Positions 10,201-20,259 of a stretch of 64,000 bases of DNA are shown one piece after another. A model generated the notes under the pieces. It saw only the letters and a list, made by a program, of their open reading frames with translations, searched no databases and was not told the DNA's origin. The position numbers and the translations under genes are program-made. Source of the DNA: Thuidium tamariscinum (lineage: Eukaryota > Streptophyta > Bryopsida > Hypnales > Thuidiaceae); the NCBI GenBank assembly GCA_947034885.2, contig OX344755.2, positions 25,675,052-25,739,051 of the forward strand, given 5' to 3'. How positions within the stretch are numbered: position 1 is the stretch's first letter; every line of letters starts with the position of its first letter.

Positions 10201-10832
10201 CTGCGGTGAAGAGGGTGATGAGGTACCTTCAAGGCACACTTGGGCTGGAGTTGCAACTTGGAGGTGCCCATGTGACTTTGCATGGCTATTGTGATGCGGA
10301 TTGGGCGGGTGATGAGGCGGATAGGAGATCCACCACCGGCTACGTGTTTAAGCTTGGATTGGGTGCCATTACTTGGAATTCCAAGAGGCAGCCCACCATA
10401 GCTCTTTCTACAACGGAGGCTGAATACATGGCCATGAGCCAATGCACCAAGGAGGCCATTTGGTTGCGGCAACTCTTGGCTGATGTTGGCCTTGTCCAAG
10501 AGGGGAGCACACCCATTTGGTGTGACAACCAAGGGGCCATTGCTTTGGCCAAAAATCCCACCCACCACTCTCGGACGAAGCACATTGATGTGCAACACCA
10601 TTTCATTCGTGAACGAGTGGAGGCTGAGGTGATTGAGCTCAAGTATGTGCCTACCCAAGCTATGGTTGCTGATGTGCTGACCAAGGCTCTTGGGAAGCCA
10701 CAACACCACAACTTGATTGAGAAGATGGGCCTTCGAGCCTTTGACCACTCTCAAAGTGGGAGTGTTGAATATCATGTACATATTAGTGTAGACTATGTAC
10801 ATTCAGCCCTAGGAGTAGGAGTAGACTCTTAG
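7269..10832 (+). CDS. Copia pol region (zinc knuckle, protease, integrase, RT, RNase H)
   Basis: A 1187-residue open frame. In order: zinc knuckle CFKCGKSGHIAKHC (residues 29-42); aspartic protease IVDSGATQHM (about 83-92); integrase zinc-binding part LWHRRLGHLN...CKGC (about 219-265); integrase catalytic motifs HSDVCGP (about 287), SDNGGEY (about 351) and NGVAERANRT (about 384); an acidic linker with a repeated DQPLEEQ; reverse transcriptase with YVDDLIL (about 837); RNase H with DADWAGD (about 1009), TEAEYMA (about 1051) and CDNQGAIALA (about 1085). Integrase before RT is diagnostic for Ty1/copia. Together these make, process and integrate the cDNA copy inside a virus-like particle. The last residues run into the LTR. 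The window copy most like it from mid-pol onward is the spacer copy at 42816-46466. Confidence 0.9.
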   Translation: MSPKGRGSALVSRHGKGGTTKAFKETRTCFKCGKSGHIAKHCKTSQAKDKESAHQASKEEEEEEDFAFATHGGGEKANMFTWIVDSGATQHMTSHRDAFHTYQPISGKKIYLGDNGMVEALGKGEIHVEVQVKGQPRRITIEEVLHVPKLHANLLSVSKLSLGGLKVQFNMVGCVVRAPSGVLIASAPREGNLYIFHFTKVNSTSLACVAQGSAHEDLVELWHRRLGHLNVKSMKSLQHIVKGLNLSSCKHDWSSMVCKGCIEGKQARQPFPKDGPTRATKPLELVHSDVCGPMKTTSIGGARYFVTFIDDFSRKVWVYMLKCKSEVFGRFETWKALVEAQSDCKVKVLRSDNGGEYVSKAFEGYLQAHGIEHHTSAPYTPQQNGVAERANRTIVEMARAMIHGQGLKFELWGEAVSNAVYTRNRCPTSALIGKTPQEAWSGIRPHVSHMRTFGCIAYALVPSAKRTKLDAKGIKCLFLGYCEGTKAYRLMCVESKKIIKSRDVTFLEDGGADPKLLEMSPSGSNGGPAQKVGTTLRVHLEDEGDEDEEDEDLVEPKKKAATPQGKRPSAPSPRSSPREKEHDQPLEEQDQPLEEQDQPLEEQEEPRYPTRTWRPLGHWWLNHILPPQHEEQANVAFLGDPSTLGEVLRCEDASKWELAMQEEYKALITKGTWELAALPSKRSSVGCKWVFSTKRDALGHVVRYKARLVARGFSQVEGVDFNETFAPVAKFSTIRCVVTLGAAMDLEMHQMDVKTAFLNPKLKEVIYMDQPQGFVQEGQEHLKCKLKKALPGLKQSGRAWYQDIDAMFVRKGFLRSHADHSLYTMQSCEFLVIVILYVDDLILLASSMTKMLEVKAMLKEEYEMTDLGELNYCLGVEFKRDRAARTITMSQRKYLEEILKPFKMEGCKAIGTPLETRVKLPKLTDAEFGEVRAEMQGVPYKAAVGCLMYAMVATRPDLAFPVSVVSQHMSKYGPKHWAAVKRVMRYLQGTLGLELQLGGAHVTLHGYCDADWAGDEADRRSTTGYVFKLGLGAITWNSKRQPTIALSTTEAEYMAMSQCTKEAIWLRQLLADVGLVQEGSTPIWCDNQGAIALAKNPTHHSRTKHIDVQHHFIRERVEAEVIELKYVPTQAMVADVLTKALGKPQHHNLIEKMGLRAFDHSQSGSVEYHVHISVDYVHSALGVGVDS
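10753..10762 (+). other. Polypurine tract
   Basis: AAAGTGGGAG directly abuts the right LTR and would prime plus-strand synthesis. The same word precedes the LTRs at 46397, 53110 and 60031 (and, in reverse, follows those ending at 29126 and 36047). Confidence 0.7.
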
Positions 10833-11018
10833 TTAGGCTTAGAGTCCCTTGGGTATTGCTTGTAGTCAAAGGCAGCCCATGGTGTTTGGTTATCCCACAT
10901 GGTTTGTGGATAACTAGGGAAAGGCTTCTCCCTTATGTTCAGCCCACTCTTCGGCCATGGTATCTTCCTACCATCTAAGTAAAGCCTTTCATCCATTCAT
11001 AACATTGTAATCTCAATA
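10763..11018 (+). repeat. LTR, subfamily B (right LTR of element II)
   Basis: 256 bp. It shares private differences (TGTTGAATATC start, cttcgg, cattgtaatc near the end) with the LTR at 46397-46652, so those two are sister copies. Confidence 0.9.
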
Positions 11019-12405
11019 CTTGAGACAAGGGCTGATCCCTCCCCTTGGGACTCATACTCCTCATCAAACTTGTCAATGATGCGCACGCCTTCTCCTCCAC
11101 TTGATGCCATGGTGAAGCACCGCCCACTTGTTGGCAGCACCCAATGTGTCTCCAAGAGTTGAAAAACTCAATTCAGCCTCCAAACACTCCCTTGGCAGCC
11201 AATGGGGCTAAAATGGCACCAATCAACCCTCACAAGGACCTCCAAAGATCCTTTGAACACTAAGGACGGCCAAACACTCCTCACATGTGGATCACCTCCT
11301 CTCAATCACCAATTCAGACCCTAATCAAGCTCAAGTCCACCACATGGATGTCATGAGCTAGTGCTACTTCAATTCAGCAAGCCCTCCTCCCAAAGAGGTT
11401 ACTCCACACTCCAAGGAGCTCTAGGCTTCCAATCAGCCCTAGATGGAAGCTCCTACTCACAATCAGCACCTGAAGCACAACAATGGTCTCCAACAACCCT
11501 AGTTGGATCACCAAGCCACCAAAGAATCCTACTTTGCTCTCAATGGCTCCACAAGGCTCACAAGGGCACAATTCAGCCCTCTTGGGTTCACAAAACCCAC
11601 TAATTCGCCTCTCTCACACACAAGGGCACTAATCAGCCCTCTTAAGTTTCACCAAGTCCACAAATTCGCCTCACTCACTCACAAGGGCTCTAATCAGCCC
11701 TCTATGCATGGCAAACTCCTCAAGCAACTCAAATATGCTTCCAAGGCACCCAAAGGACTCTCACTAGATTGCAATTGGCACCATCACAATCCACAATGCA
11801 CTCAAATGCACAATCAGCCTCAATGGGCTCCCAATGTACACTTCTAAGCACAAACTCAAACTAGGAGCTTCCAACTAGCCCTAACTAGGTCTGATTACTA
11901 CCATAAGCAAACTCTCACCCAAAATGTACTCAAAACCTCACAAACCAGCCAACAATAGCTCCTAAAAAAAATTCCTTTTTAAAAAAAAAATGCACTCCAA
12001 AGTTGTTGATATTTGAAAAATGACTCACACCATATGGTTTGTAGGTGAAAAGTGACAAAGGGCTGATTACTCCTCCAAGCTCCAAGATCTCCTCCAAATG
12101 CTTTGAATTCCTCCCTCAAACGCAACTCCAAGTGCGTGGGCCCATAACCTATTGAGATTCCAATGTTATGAATGGATGAAAGGCTTTACTTAGATGGTAG
12201 GAAGATGCCAAGGCCCATGAGTGGGCTGAACATAAGGGAGAAGCCTTTCCCTAGTTATCCACAAACCATGTGGGATAACCAAACACCATGGGCTGCCTTT
12301 GACTACAAGCAATACCCAAGGGACTCTAAGCCTAACTAAGAGTCTACTCCTACTCCTAGGGCTGAATGTACATAGTCTACACTAATATGTACATGATCTT
12401 CAACA
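11019..12405 (-). mobile_element. Inverted 5' fragment of a copia element (III)
   Basis: Read on the minus strand: LTR-B (12405-12150), PBS, leader with repeats, and a gag piece, ending exactly at the terminal base of the element II right LTR. It is broken and lacks everything downstream. Head-on contact between an LTR end and an inverted internal piece of the same family is a pattern repeated elsewhere in the window. Confidence 0.8.
12150..12405 (-). repeat. LTR, subfamily B, antisense
   Basis: 256 bp, left LTR of fragment III. The right side (from 12406) is AT-rich host DNA beginning gcggggatag. Confidence 0.88.
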
Positions 12406-13868
12406 GCGGGGATAGAACATCTGAACAATAGTTTTCTCATTCACTTTCTTTTAATGACCTTTCACGTTGAGTTGTAAATCATCTCCAATTGAGTTTTTAG
12501 TCAAACTACTATTTGTTTCATGTAGTTGAGAAGTAATTAGAAAAAACGGATTGTAGAATTTGCCATTTTAGTGTACTTTGAAAAAATGATTGAATCTGAA
12601 ATTTATCCTTGAAAATAACATCTTTTGAGTTTGAGCCCAACTAATGCAATGAATGTCCTCCACTCTAGTTCCTACTCCAATTGAAATTTTGGAAAACTTT
12701 CTAGAACTAAATATTTTCTTGTAGTTTTCATTTTGGGTATATTTTTAATGTATGTTGCATCCTATGTATACAAGTCCACGGAATTGAGTTTCTACTATGA
12801 TGTTTGTCACTACAATGTACACACATGGTGAAAATTTCATATTCTTTGAGATAATTCTCTATTTGATATGTTTTTTCTTTACTTTTCTTCAAAAATTCAC
12901 ATAAAAAAACAGTTTTCCTCAAAAGAATCTAAATTTTTTATGCAGTATACAAGACATGTACTTTAATCTCTAGAAAAAAAATTCAAACATATTTGGTTTG
13001 ACAATGTTAATAAAGTGAGTGGTTGGCAAGGAAGCTTTCAACCAGTGGTGAAAGGTCTGTCCTTTTAGGATTAAAGAAACACCACCACTGTGAATGTCAA
13101 ATCAAGCAATAATATTTTGCAATCTATACATGAAAGAAAGAATTAAGAAAAGAACCACCACTTGGGATGTCACATCAAGCAATAATATCATGCAATGTAT
13201 ATGGTGGACATTTAAAAAATTTCCTCTACATCTTCTCTAACCACTACAATACAAGATTTTTCATTTACATGTGTCCAAAATTGTTTGAACATGCAAAATT
13301 TTCTACTTGTACGACATATGATAGTTCAAGAATGTTGATGGTGAAAAATGAGACTTCCATTTAGAATTTAATGAAATTATTACCATATGCTCTTGAAGTT
13401 CAAGATCCTACAACAACCTCCTAATAAAATGTTAAATTTCCATTTCATTTTTGGATGCAGCTAAACATGTATAGACTGGTACAATCTGGCCCAACCACAA
13501 GCAAATCTCTAAACTCCATAGCCTAGCCTCTATATGTTGGCCCCATCACTTCAATGAAAGCAAATTAGCCTCCATCCAAAAGCTACTACACTTTATACAC
13601 TAGCTGTCTGCCTGTTGTATAATCTGTTAATGGATTGTCCAGCAAATTTCTTAAAAACAATTTCTTTGAAAATATAATTTTTTAAATTGGTTTAGGTTAT
13701 ATGTACATAAATTGCTTATAAGTCCTCTGTATCTAAGATAAGTGGATTTTTTTTGGACATTGGAAAACCATGATTTGTGGAAGATAGTATTGTGTTTATC
13801 AACTAACATCCAAACAATGAATCTTCTCTTTTAGTCACTAGGGAGATTCATAACAAATTGCTTTACTT
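12406..13868. other. AT-rich DNA, no gene seen
   Basis: There is only short chance reading on both strands and no recognised repeat or RNA gene. It starts abruptly after the antisense LTR. Confidence 0.5.
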
Positions 13869-15247
13869 ATGGTCCGTGCAAATCTGGACTCAGCTACTTT
13901 CATTGTTAAGAGACAATTGTATAATAGTGAGCACAAACACAAAGAGGCCCTTTTTATTTATTTATAAGAAATCCATTTAAAGCTTGGTAAATTGGATGAT
14001 GGGTCTCTCAAGAAGTAAAATGGGTGGAACTCTTTTTTCTGAGATGTGAGACTCATACATCTCATACATCCATGACATAAGCTACAAGAAGTAAGCCTTA
14101 ATGAACAAACCCAAACATTGTTATTGAGAATCTCAATGGCCCTCATCCGAAATTGTTGTCATTTTGTAATGAAGTGTGAAATTTTTTCTATTTAATTTTC
14201 AAAGATGAAACTACATGTTTCTTTTATTTCACAAAAAGTTTAGATTTTGTTTAGACGAACACTAATGTCTAAGACAATTTTTTAAGAAAAAATAAAGAAA
14301 AATCATTTCAAATAGAAAATTAATTCCACAAATCTGAAAATTCCACCATGGGTGTATATTGTAGTCATAGTCATCATGGTGCAAACTCAATTCCGGGTCC
14401 TTCTACAGTGGAAACACCCAAAACCGTCAAAATAAGGAATTCAGCATAGTTGGAGGCAGTGTTTTCTAAAAATGATATTTTTCTAGCATTAGCGAGTGGA
14501 AATCATTAATATTAAAAAAAATTAGATTTTTCGGATACAATATGTAATTTCTATAAATTTTTAAAATGTTGACTTTCTAGACTTGTGAAACCGTCCTATA
14601 GATGCCCCCAAAATTGAACACTGCAAAAATCAACATTCAACCAACTTAATTTGTCCTCCAATTGTGTTAGCAAATTAAGGTCACATATGTGGCCAACACA
14701 TTAACCCCTTAAGGACTAACACGGTGTCGGGTAGAGAGGAGCGCGCTTAGGGAACACGCGGGGTGCCTGGCTGCAAGTCGTTGAGTCAGTGACAGGTAAT
14801 GTTGAAAACTCGAATCTTCACTCTATCTTCACTTCAATCTTCACTTCAATCTTCTATAGGCTTATCCTGTGGTGGCTCTATGGGGCCAAAGGTAAGGGTG
14901 TGTAATAAGAAACAAGATTTCGGACGGGTAAAACGGGACGGCCAACACGAGTGACCGTCCGGATGATGGGCCCCTAAATTTCAAACCCACGATGACCAGG
15001 AAGCGCCTTTCATCAATGGGAACAACGAAAAGATCGACCATGTGGGCCATTAACCCCACTTCGTCGCCACAAACACAAAATGGAGCGCTTACTGGATAAC
15101 CACGGCTCGCAACAGTTTTACAACGCAGAAATTGAATTTTCAACTAGCCTCCAAAACCGGTTGGGAATAACAGAAATGAAAACGAGCCACAAGCCACAAC
15201 ACAAGGCTAGGTCCTCGGTATGTACGGCCTTCGAATCTTCAAGTCTT

Positions 15248-15346
15248 CAAAAGAACCCAAAGAACCCAAAGAACCCCAAAGAACTTCAAAGAACTTCAAA
15301 GAACTCCAAAGAACTCCAAAGAACTCCAAAGAACTCCAAAGAACAC
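15248..15346 (+). repeat. 10-bp tandem repeat (gaactccaaa)
   Basis: About nine or ten consecutive units of GAACTCCAAA with early variants gaacccaaa and gaacttcaaa, inside element A. Confidence 0.8.
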
Positions 15347-15892
15347 TAGAAAACTCTTCCTCTCAATAGCTGCGACCTTTTTTCTAGTGCTACAGATGGC
15401 TTAAGTCTCCAAATACTTAGTGTAATAGCATTTTGGAAAGATAACTTTACAAGGAAAACACCCTCCAAATCTCAATTCTATCTAAACTACTGTCCAAAAG
15501 TTATTAGAGTGCAAAGTAGAGGTTCCTCAAATCCCTTTGCAACCAACTACTGCCTCTATATTTTTCTATAACTTTTGAACTACAAATCCAAATTGCAAGT
15601 GTGATAGCAATTTAGAATCCTCAAACTAATATCCACAATCTCAGAAAGTTTCATAATAAACTAAGACTCTGTCCAAAAGTTATTAAGGAACAAAGTCTTG
15701 GGTTTCTAAACTATAAAGGCAACACTCCTTCCTATCTTCTACACTCTATAACTTCTTCAATAAGAGTTCAAATGAAGTGAATGAACTCATTATGGATAGT
15801 AAATTCTACAAACTAACTCCATAAGAAATTTCAAAGACATATGAAATACACACCCAAAGTTGTGGTCGTTTCAAGTTACGGCCTTTCTCCTT

Positions 15893-15999
15893 CCAAACTC
15901 CAATTTTCCTCTAGACCTTCAACTCCTCATAACTTTCTCCTCCAAACTCCAATTTTCCTCTAGACCTTCAACTCCTCATAACTTTCTCCTCCAAACTCC
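15893..15999 (+). repeat. 49-bp tandem repeat, two copies
   Basis: A unit containing ctctagaccttcaactcctc is repeated twice in tandem with a partial third start. It appears to be a local duplication in non-coding DNA inside element A. Confidence 0.75.
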
Positions 16000-17887
16000 A
16001 AACCAGATGGGTGATGACTTTTTGAAAAGCTACTACAATGATATACAATCCCTCCAAATCTCAAGACAAGATGAAGAATATTTCAAAAGTTATGACTCAA
16101 AGTCTAAGCCTTTGCTCTTCTCAATGGAAGGCCTCAGGTCCTCTCAACTTCAAAACTCTATAACTTTTTATTCATAAGTCTAAATTCAACTTGTGAACAC
16201 TCTTTGAGAAGCTCTAAATACAAAGAATGTCATGCCAAAATTTCATTACTCAATTCTTCATGCTCAATGAGCTACATCAACCCAAATTTGGCCAAAACTC
16301 TCCAAAACACACACACACTTCTCTCTCTCCACACACCAACTAACCAAAAAACTCCTCCTGAAAAACTCTCCAAACCCCCCTAAGAGGAGGAAGAAGATCA
16401 CTCACCAACCCTAAGTTAAGTGGGAGATGCCCAAATGGATCTCCAAACAACTATTGCCCAAAGGAAAAGAACAAGAACATAAGTTCAAGTTTACTCTCCA
16501 AAGCCAATGAAACTCAAGATCAAACTAAAAAATAAACTAATTCTAACTCATAATCTTATCTTCTAAACATATGGATAAAATTTAAGATTAAAATGAGATA
16601 TTAAACTTCAACTAAACTAAATGGAGGTAAAAACTAAAGTCAAAGAAGAATCCTAAAACTCTAAATCTCATGACTTCATAAAAACCCTCCAGCTCAACAT
16701 TTTAGTGTTGAACTTCAAACTAGAACTTGAATTTTAAAATCTAATTTGAATATAAAATACGTATACATTTTAAATAATGTATGCATTTACATCACGACAA
16801 CGGTTTCGACAATGTAGGTTTTCAATGAATTCTAGCACTCTGATATTTTTTTTCACATAGATGTGAAATTTTTTTAGAATTTTAACCTTACCAAAGTAAA
16901 GATTACTTTATCTAGTATTTATGGAATGAATTTTAGGAAATTTGGACCGTTAGATCTTTAGATTATAACAATTTTGGATTAACTTCACAGGCCTCAACTG
17001 TAAGTTTTAGAGAAAAAAACCAATAAAAAGATGAATAAATATTTTTTAACCCCCCTAAAAAATTTATTTGGAATGTAAGGAAAATTTTGTATTTTTGTAT
17101 TTGAAATTTGAAGAAAAAACAATCTCTTAAATTTGTACACATTTTCAAACATGAAGACTAGAAAATCAATTCCAAGCAAATTGGATCCTACAAAACTCTT
17201 AAAATTTTTAATATGGATAAAATTTTGAAATTTTACAATAAATGTTATTATCATATTTTTTGAAATATGATCTTAAGAAAATTTGAAATCATTTTAATTA
17301 TTTTGTGTCATTAATTACACTTGCTTGAACCTTTTATTCAAAAAATTGTTAAAAATAAGAATTTCCAAAAAAAAAAGTTCAAATTTTTTTTGTTTGTGTG
17401 TATTATAGAATAGAATTGTGTAAGAAAATATTTTTCTTCCATCTCTACTATTCTTTTCATAAAAAAACATTATACTTGCTCTCTTTTCCTACTAGACTAC
17501 ATTTTTGACGACATTTCGTAGATGAATTTTTAACTACTTCTGACATTCAAAACTAAAGAATTAGAAAATGAAAAAGTATGTAAACTTCTTTTTGTACAAG
17601 ATCTTAATTCCCAAAATATTGAGATTTGTTTCACTCTTCCAAGATTTTGCCATTGAAAACTTTGGTGAAGACACATTGTGTCTTCTTAGTCCTTGAGGGG
17701 TTAAGGGAACTCTACTAACACATTTAGGTGAATCTACTGTCCATTGCAAGGAATAGGTGCGGGAATGGGTGTTTTGCCTTCATGATTGGAATGCAATGAA
17801 CATCGAAAATACATCCAATATTCTAATTGCATTAAAATATTTTATTTAAAAAATTATTCCTAAATTGTTGTTGCTGTAGATATGTGC

Positions 17888-18867
17888 TTAACCCCTCATT
17901 GCCCAAGGGGACCAAAAGTGTCCTCACACATTTCTAGCATCCAACTTCAAAGTGTTGTAATTTTTGCATTTAATGTCCAAATTCAATCAAACTTATTAAT
18001 AAAGTTGCGCACAAAAGTTTAGTTTCTATGTTAAAATTTTGAGATCAATTCAAGTTGTATTGAATCTTTGGTAGCCAATCAAAGCTTGTAGGTTCAATTT
18101 GTGTTCACCAAACTGCATTTTAGGACTATAACTTTGGGGGCTTGTATCTTTTTCATTCAATGCTAGATTTCAATCAAATTCAATGGGTTGTGTTTTTCGG
18201 GAAGTCTAGTTATCGTTGTAAAACTTTCATGTCTATCCAAGATGTTTTGACTGTTTGGGAGTAATTTGAAGTTCAAAATCCTGCCATTTTTGGAGTTCAA
18301 AGAACTTTGGCAAAAAATAACTTCTTCTTACATGGTCCATTTATAACAATTTTTGTTGGAAAAATTGAGTATTGTAGTCTACTTTTTGTGGTTCAAATTT
18401 CGTTTCAATCCAAGAACTAATGAGTGACTCAGAAGCATTTTAGTAAAGAGAGATTCAGCCATAGATGTGATTTCTTGCTCCTTTTTTCACTGTTTTTTGA
18501 CATTTCTTAACAATTTTGCAAACACAATGAGTCTATTTAATGATATTTTTTTCCGCCAAAGTGTTTTTCTTTTACTTTTAAATCATTTTGTAGTTTAAAG
18601 TTTTTTCATTTGAGTAGGTTTAGAAATCAAATTTCACCAATAAATGTGTTTTAAGAAAATTTCAGCATCTTTTTTCAACACTAAAACATTATAATCTTTC
18701 AATTTATACGGTCAAATGACTCCAAATTTGATCTACAACATCTTTTACATGCACACTGCAAGATTGTATGGTTCAGATTTTCATACATTACTCACATTTA
18801 GACTTATAACACATGAAAAGTAGGGTTGTTTTTTGATATGGTTGGGGCTTGGGCGGTGAGGGATTAA
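17888..18867. mobile_element. TTAA-flanked piggyBac-like non-autonomous element B
   Basis: TTAA at 17888-17891 and 18864-18867 flanks inverted ends CCCCTCATTGCCCAAG (left) and TCCCTCACCGCCCAAG (right, read inward), which match at 13 of 16. It is about 1 kb with no coding capacity. Its right TTAA lies at the junction with the right arm of the foldback, so it probably inserted beside or into that arm. Its ends start CCCCT like element A but are otherwise different, suggesting a second family. Confidence 0.45.
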
Positions 18868-18949
18868 GGGCTTCTTCGTGTTTGTGCTCACTTTTATACA
18901 ATTGTCTCTTAACAATCAAAGTAGCTCAGTGCTGGTGTGTACGGACCAT

Positions 18950-19747
18950 TATCTTGATTTTTAAGTTTTGATTTTAAGTTTTTTAAGGAAATCGACTATA
19001 ATACTGAAAATTTGAATGAATTACTTTTCATTGACCTAACTAAAACAACTCATTTTAGGTGAGCAGGCACTACTTACCCTCTTCACAGTGATCGTGGTTG
19101 GCTCAACGTGAGGACATTATGTTCAAGTGATTTTCTCCAGAGAGAAGGAGAAGTATTAGGGCCTTGTTTAGTATGTCGACCCTTACATCACTGAATTCCC
19201 ACAATGCATAGGAAGTGGTCGACGTTAAGCGAAAACTGTGAGTGTGTTGATTTTAACTCAAAGTTATCAAGCGCTAGCGTCGACTCTACAGTTCAAAAGA
19301 AGTGCTGGAGAAGTCCATCTACTTGTCTTGTCAATTCTAATTGATTTTCCCAATCATAAGAATTGTGTGTTGTGATTTTCTTAAATTCAGCAAATGTTAC
19401 TTCCTTTTTTCTGACGAACAACAAATTGGTATCTTTAATATTTTTAGATCATAGAAGATCGGAGAAGATTAAAGATTAATTGCTTCATTAGAAGAAAATC
19501 TGGTGAATTCTCACGAAGTAGACATTGTGCCCCCTTGTCAATCTGGATTTCGTGAATTGCCTAATACATAAACAAATTTCTCCTCATATGTCAGCCATAG
19601 CCACATTTTATGTCCTCTACTATCGCTGCCGCTGCGCTTCCTCTGCGAGTTCATAGCACTTGCATCAAGTCCTTCCTCTCCTTCTTGTAGAAAATCTTGA
19701 AGTTCCATCGCTTCTAAATGGTAGTCGGGAGATCGTTTGTGAGGAAG
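18950..19747. other. AT-rich DNA, no gene supported
   Basis: No repeat or RNA gene is seen. A minus-strand open stretch of about 55 codons (about 19712-19548, starting MELQDFLQEGEEG) is too short and unsupported to call. Confidence 0.4.
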
Positions 19748-20259
19748 ATGACGAAGTCATCGCCGAAATGTTTGGTGAGTAGTTGCCGACCGTAGTCCGT
19801 ACCTCTCATTTTTGCAAGAACTTCAATTTATCATCGATCGTGTCCACCGAGAATTGGAATTGAAAGGATCGATAGAATGTTGTCGGAAGAACAGGTTGTA
19901 ATCCTCATATTGGAGAGGGTGAGCTCATTGTTTTCAGTTTAGAACTGTAGCACCTGTAAGTAAGTATGTGTGACCCTCGGGTTCATAATGTTGATGAATT
20001 AGTTATAGTATATCTTACTGTTGATTGTTGCTAGACTATTCCAATTGAATTCATGCGGAAATATGGGGACCACTTCAAGTCAGAAGTTAAAGTGAAGATG
20101 GTCAGGGGCACGGTAATGTTTAAAGTGAAAGTTAACGTCTACTTCATGAAGGACCAGCTACATGTTTATTTCGGCACGAGATGGAAGCAGTTCATGCGTT
20201 GGTATTCTATTTCAAAGGGAGAGCTTGGAATTTACCCTATCGCGAATGTCTATTTTTGA
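19748..20259 (+). pseudogene. B3 DNA-binding domain fragment, REM/VRN1-like
   Basis: This is a fragment of a plant B3-family transcription factor, which binds DNA in the nucleus through a seven-stranded beta-barrel. The clear exon is 20035-20259: IPIEFMRKYGDHF matches the IP..F.k..g.. strand of B3, VKVKMVRGTVMFKVKV the L....G..W.V.. strands, and VYFGTRWKQFMRWYSISKG the f..GW..F...ysl..G segment. The YSI word resembles Arabidopsis VRN1. A splice acceptor (gttgctag) precedes it at about 20034. A possible first exon is 19748-19774 (MTKSSPKCL) followed by GTGAGT; joining it in phase is inference. After ISKGELGIY the domain ends early at a TGA near 20257, lacking the last strand, and no second B3 or downstream exon was found. 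It is therefore probably a decayed gene, though a short B3 gene cannot be excluded. Confidence 0.6.

Larger units (their letters stand above)
5456..11018 (+). mobile_element. Ty1/copia-type element II, nearly whole
   Basis: A 5563-bp LTR retrotransposon: left LTR 5456-5711, PBS 5712-5725, leader to 6679, gag from the ATG at 6680, pol open to 10832, polypurine tract 10753-10762, right LTR 10763-11018. The protease-integrase-RT-RNase H order is that of Ty1/copia. The LTRs differ at 5 of 256 positions (about 2%), so it is fairly young. It looks nearly whole, with about one break. The flanking 5-mers (aaatt and cttga) do not form a duplication; the right flank is an inverted gag piece of the same family rather than host DNA, which points to rearrangement after or during insertion. 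Confidence 0.9.
14701..17704. mobile_element. TTAA-flanked piggyBac-like non-autonomous element A
   Basis: TTAA at 14701-14704 and at 17701-17704 flanks inverted ends. The left end reads CCCCTTAAGGACTAA and the right end, read inward, CCCCTCAAGGACTAA (14 of 15 match). A perfect 9+1+9 hairpin, gaagacaca-t-tgtgtcttc, lies just inside the right end (about 17668-17686). TTAA duplication plus ends starting CCC is the signature of the piggyBac superfamily. The 3-kb interior shows no transposase, only AT-rich DNA and two tandem repeats, so it would need enzyme from elsewhere. A chance pairing of TTAA sites is possible but unlikely with this TIR match. Confidence 0.5.
13869..18949. mobile_element. 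5.1-kb foldback with about 84-bp inverted ends
   Basis: The left end 13869-13952 and right end 18866-18949 are inverted copies, about 85% alike by eye. Shared words are ATGGTCCGT, AGCTACTTT, TTGTTAAGAGACAATTGTAT and GTGAGCACAAACAC. Two TTAA-flanked elements lie between them, and the right arm begins at the TTAA of the second. No transposase is visible. This could be a non-autonomous DNA transposon with later insertions or an older inverted duplication. No target-site duplication is obvious outside the ends. Confidence 0.5.

Noticed and set aside
5451-12410. Element II plus fragment III as one simple nested insertion
   Set aside because: Neither 5451-5455 against 11019-11023 nor against 12406-12410 gives a matching duplication.
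19548-19712. 55-codon minus-strand frame (MELQDFLQEGEEG...)
   Set aside because: Short, no domain, no supporting signals.
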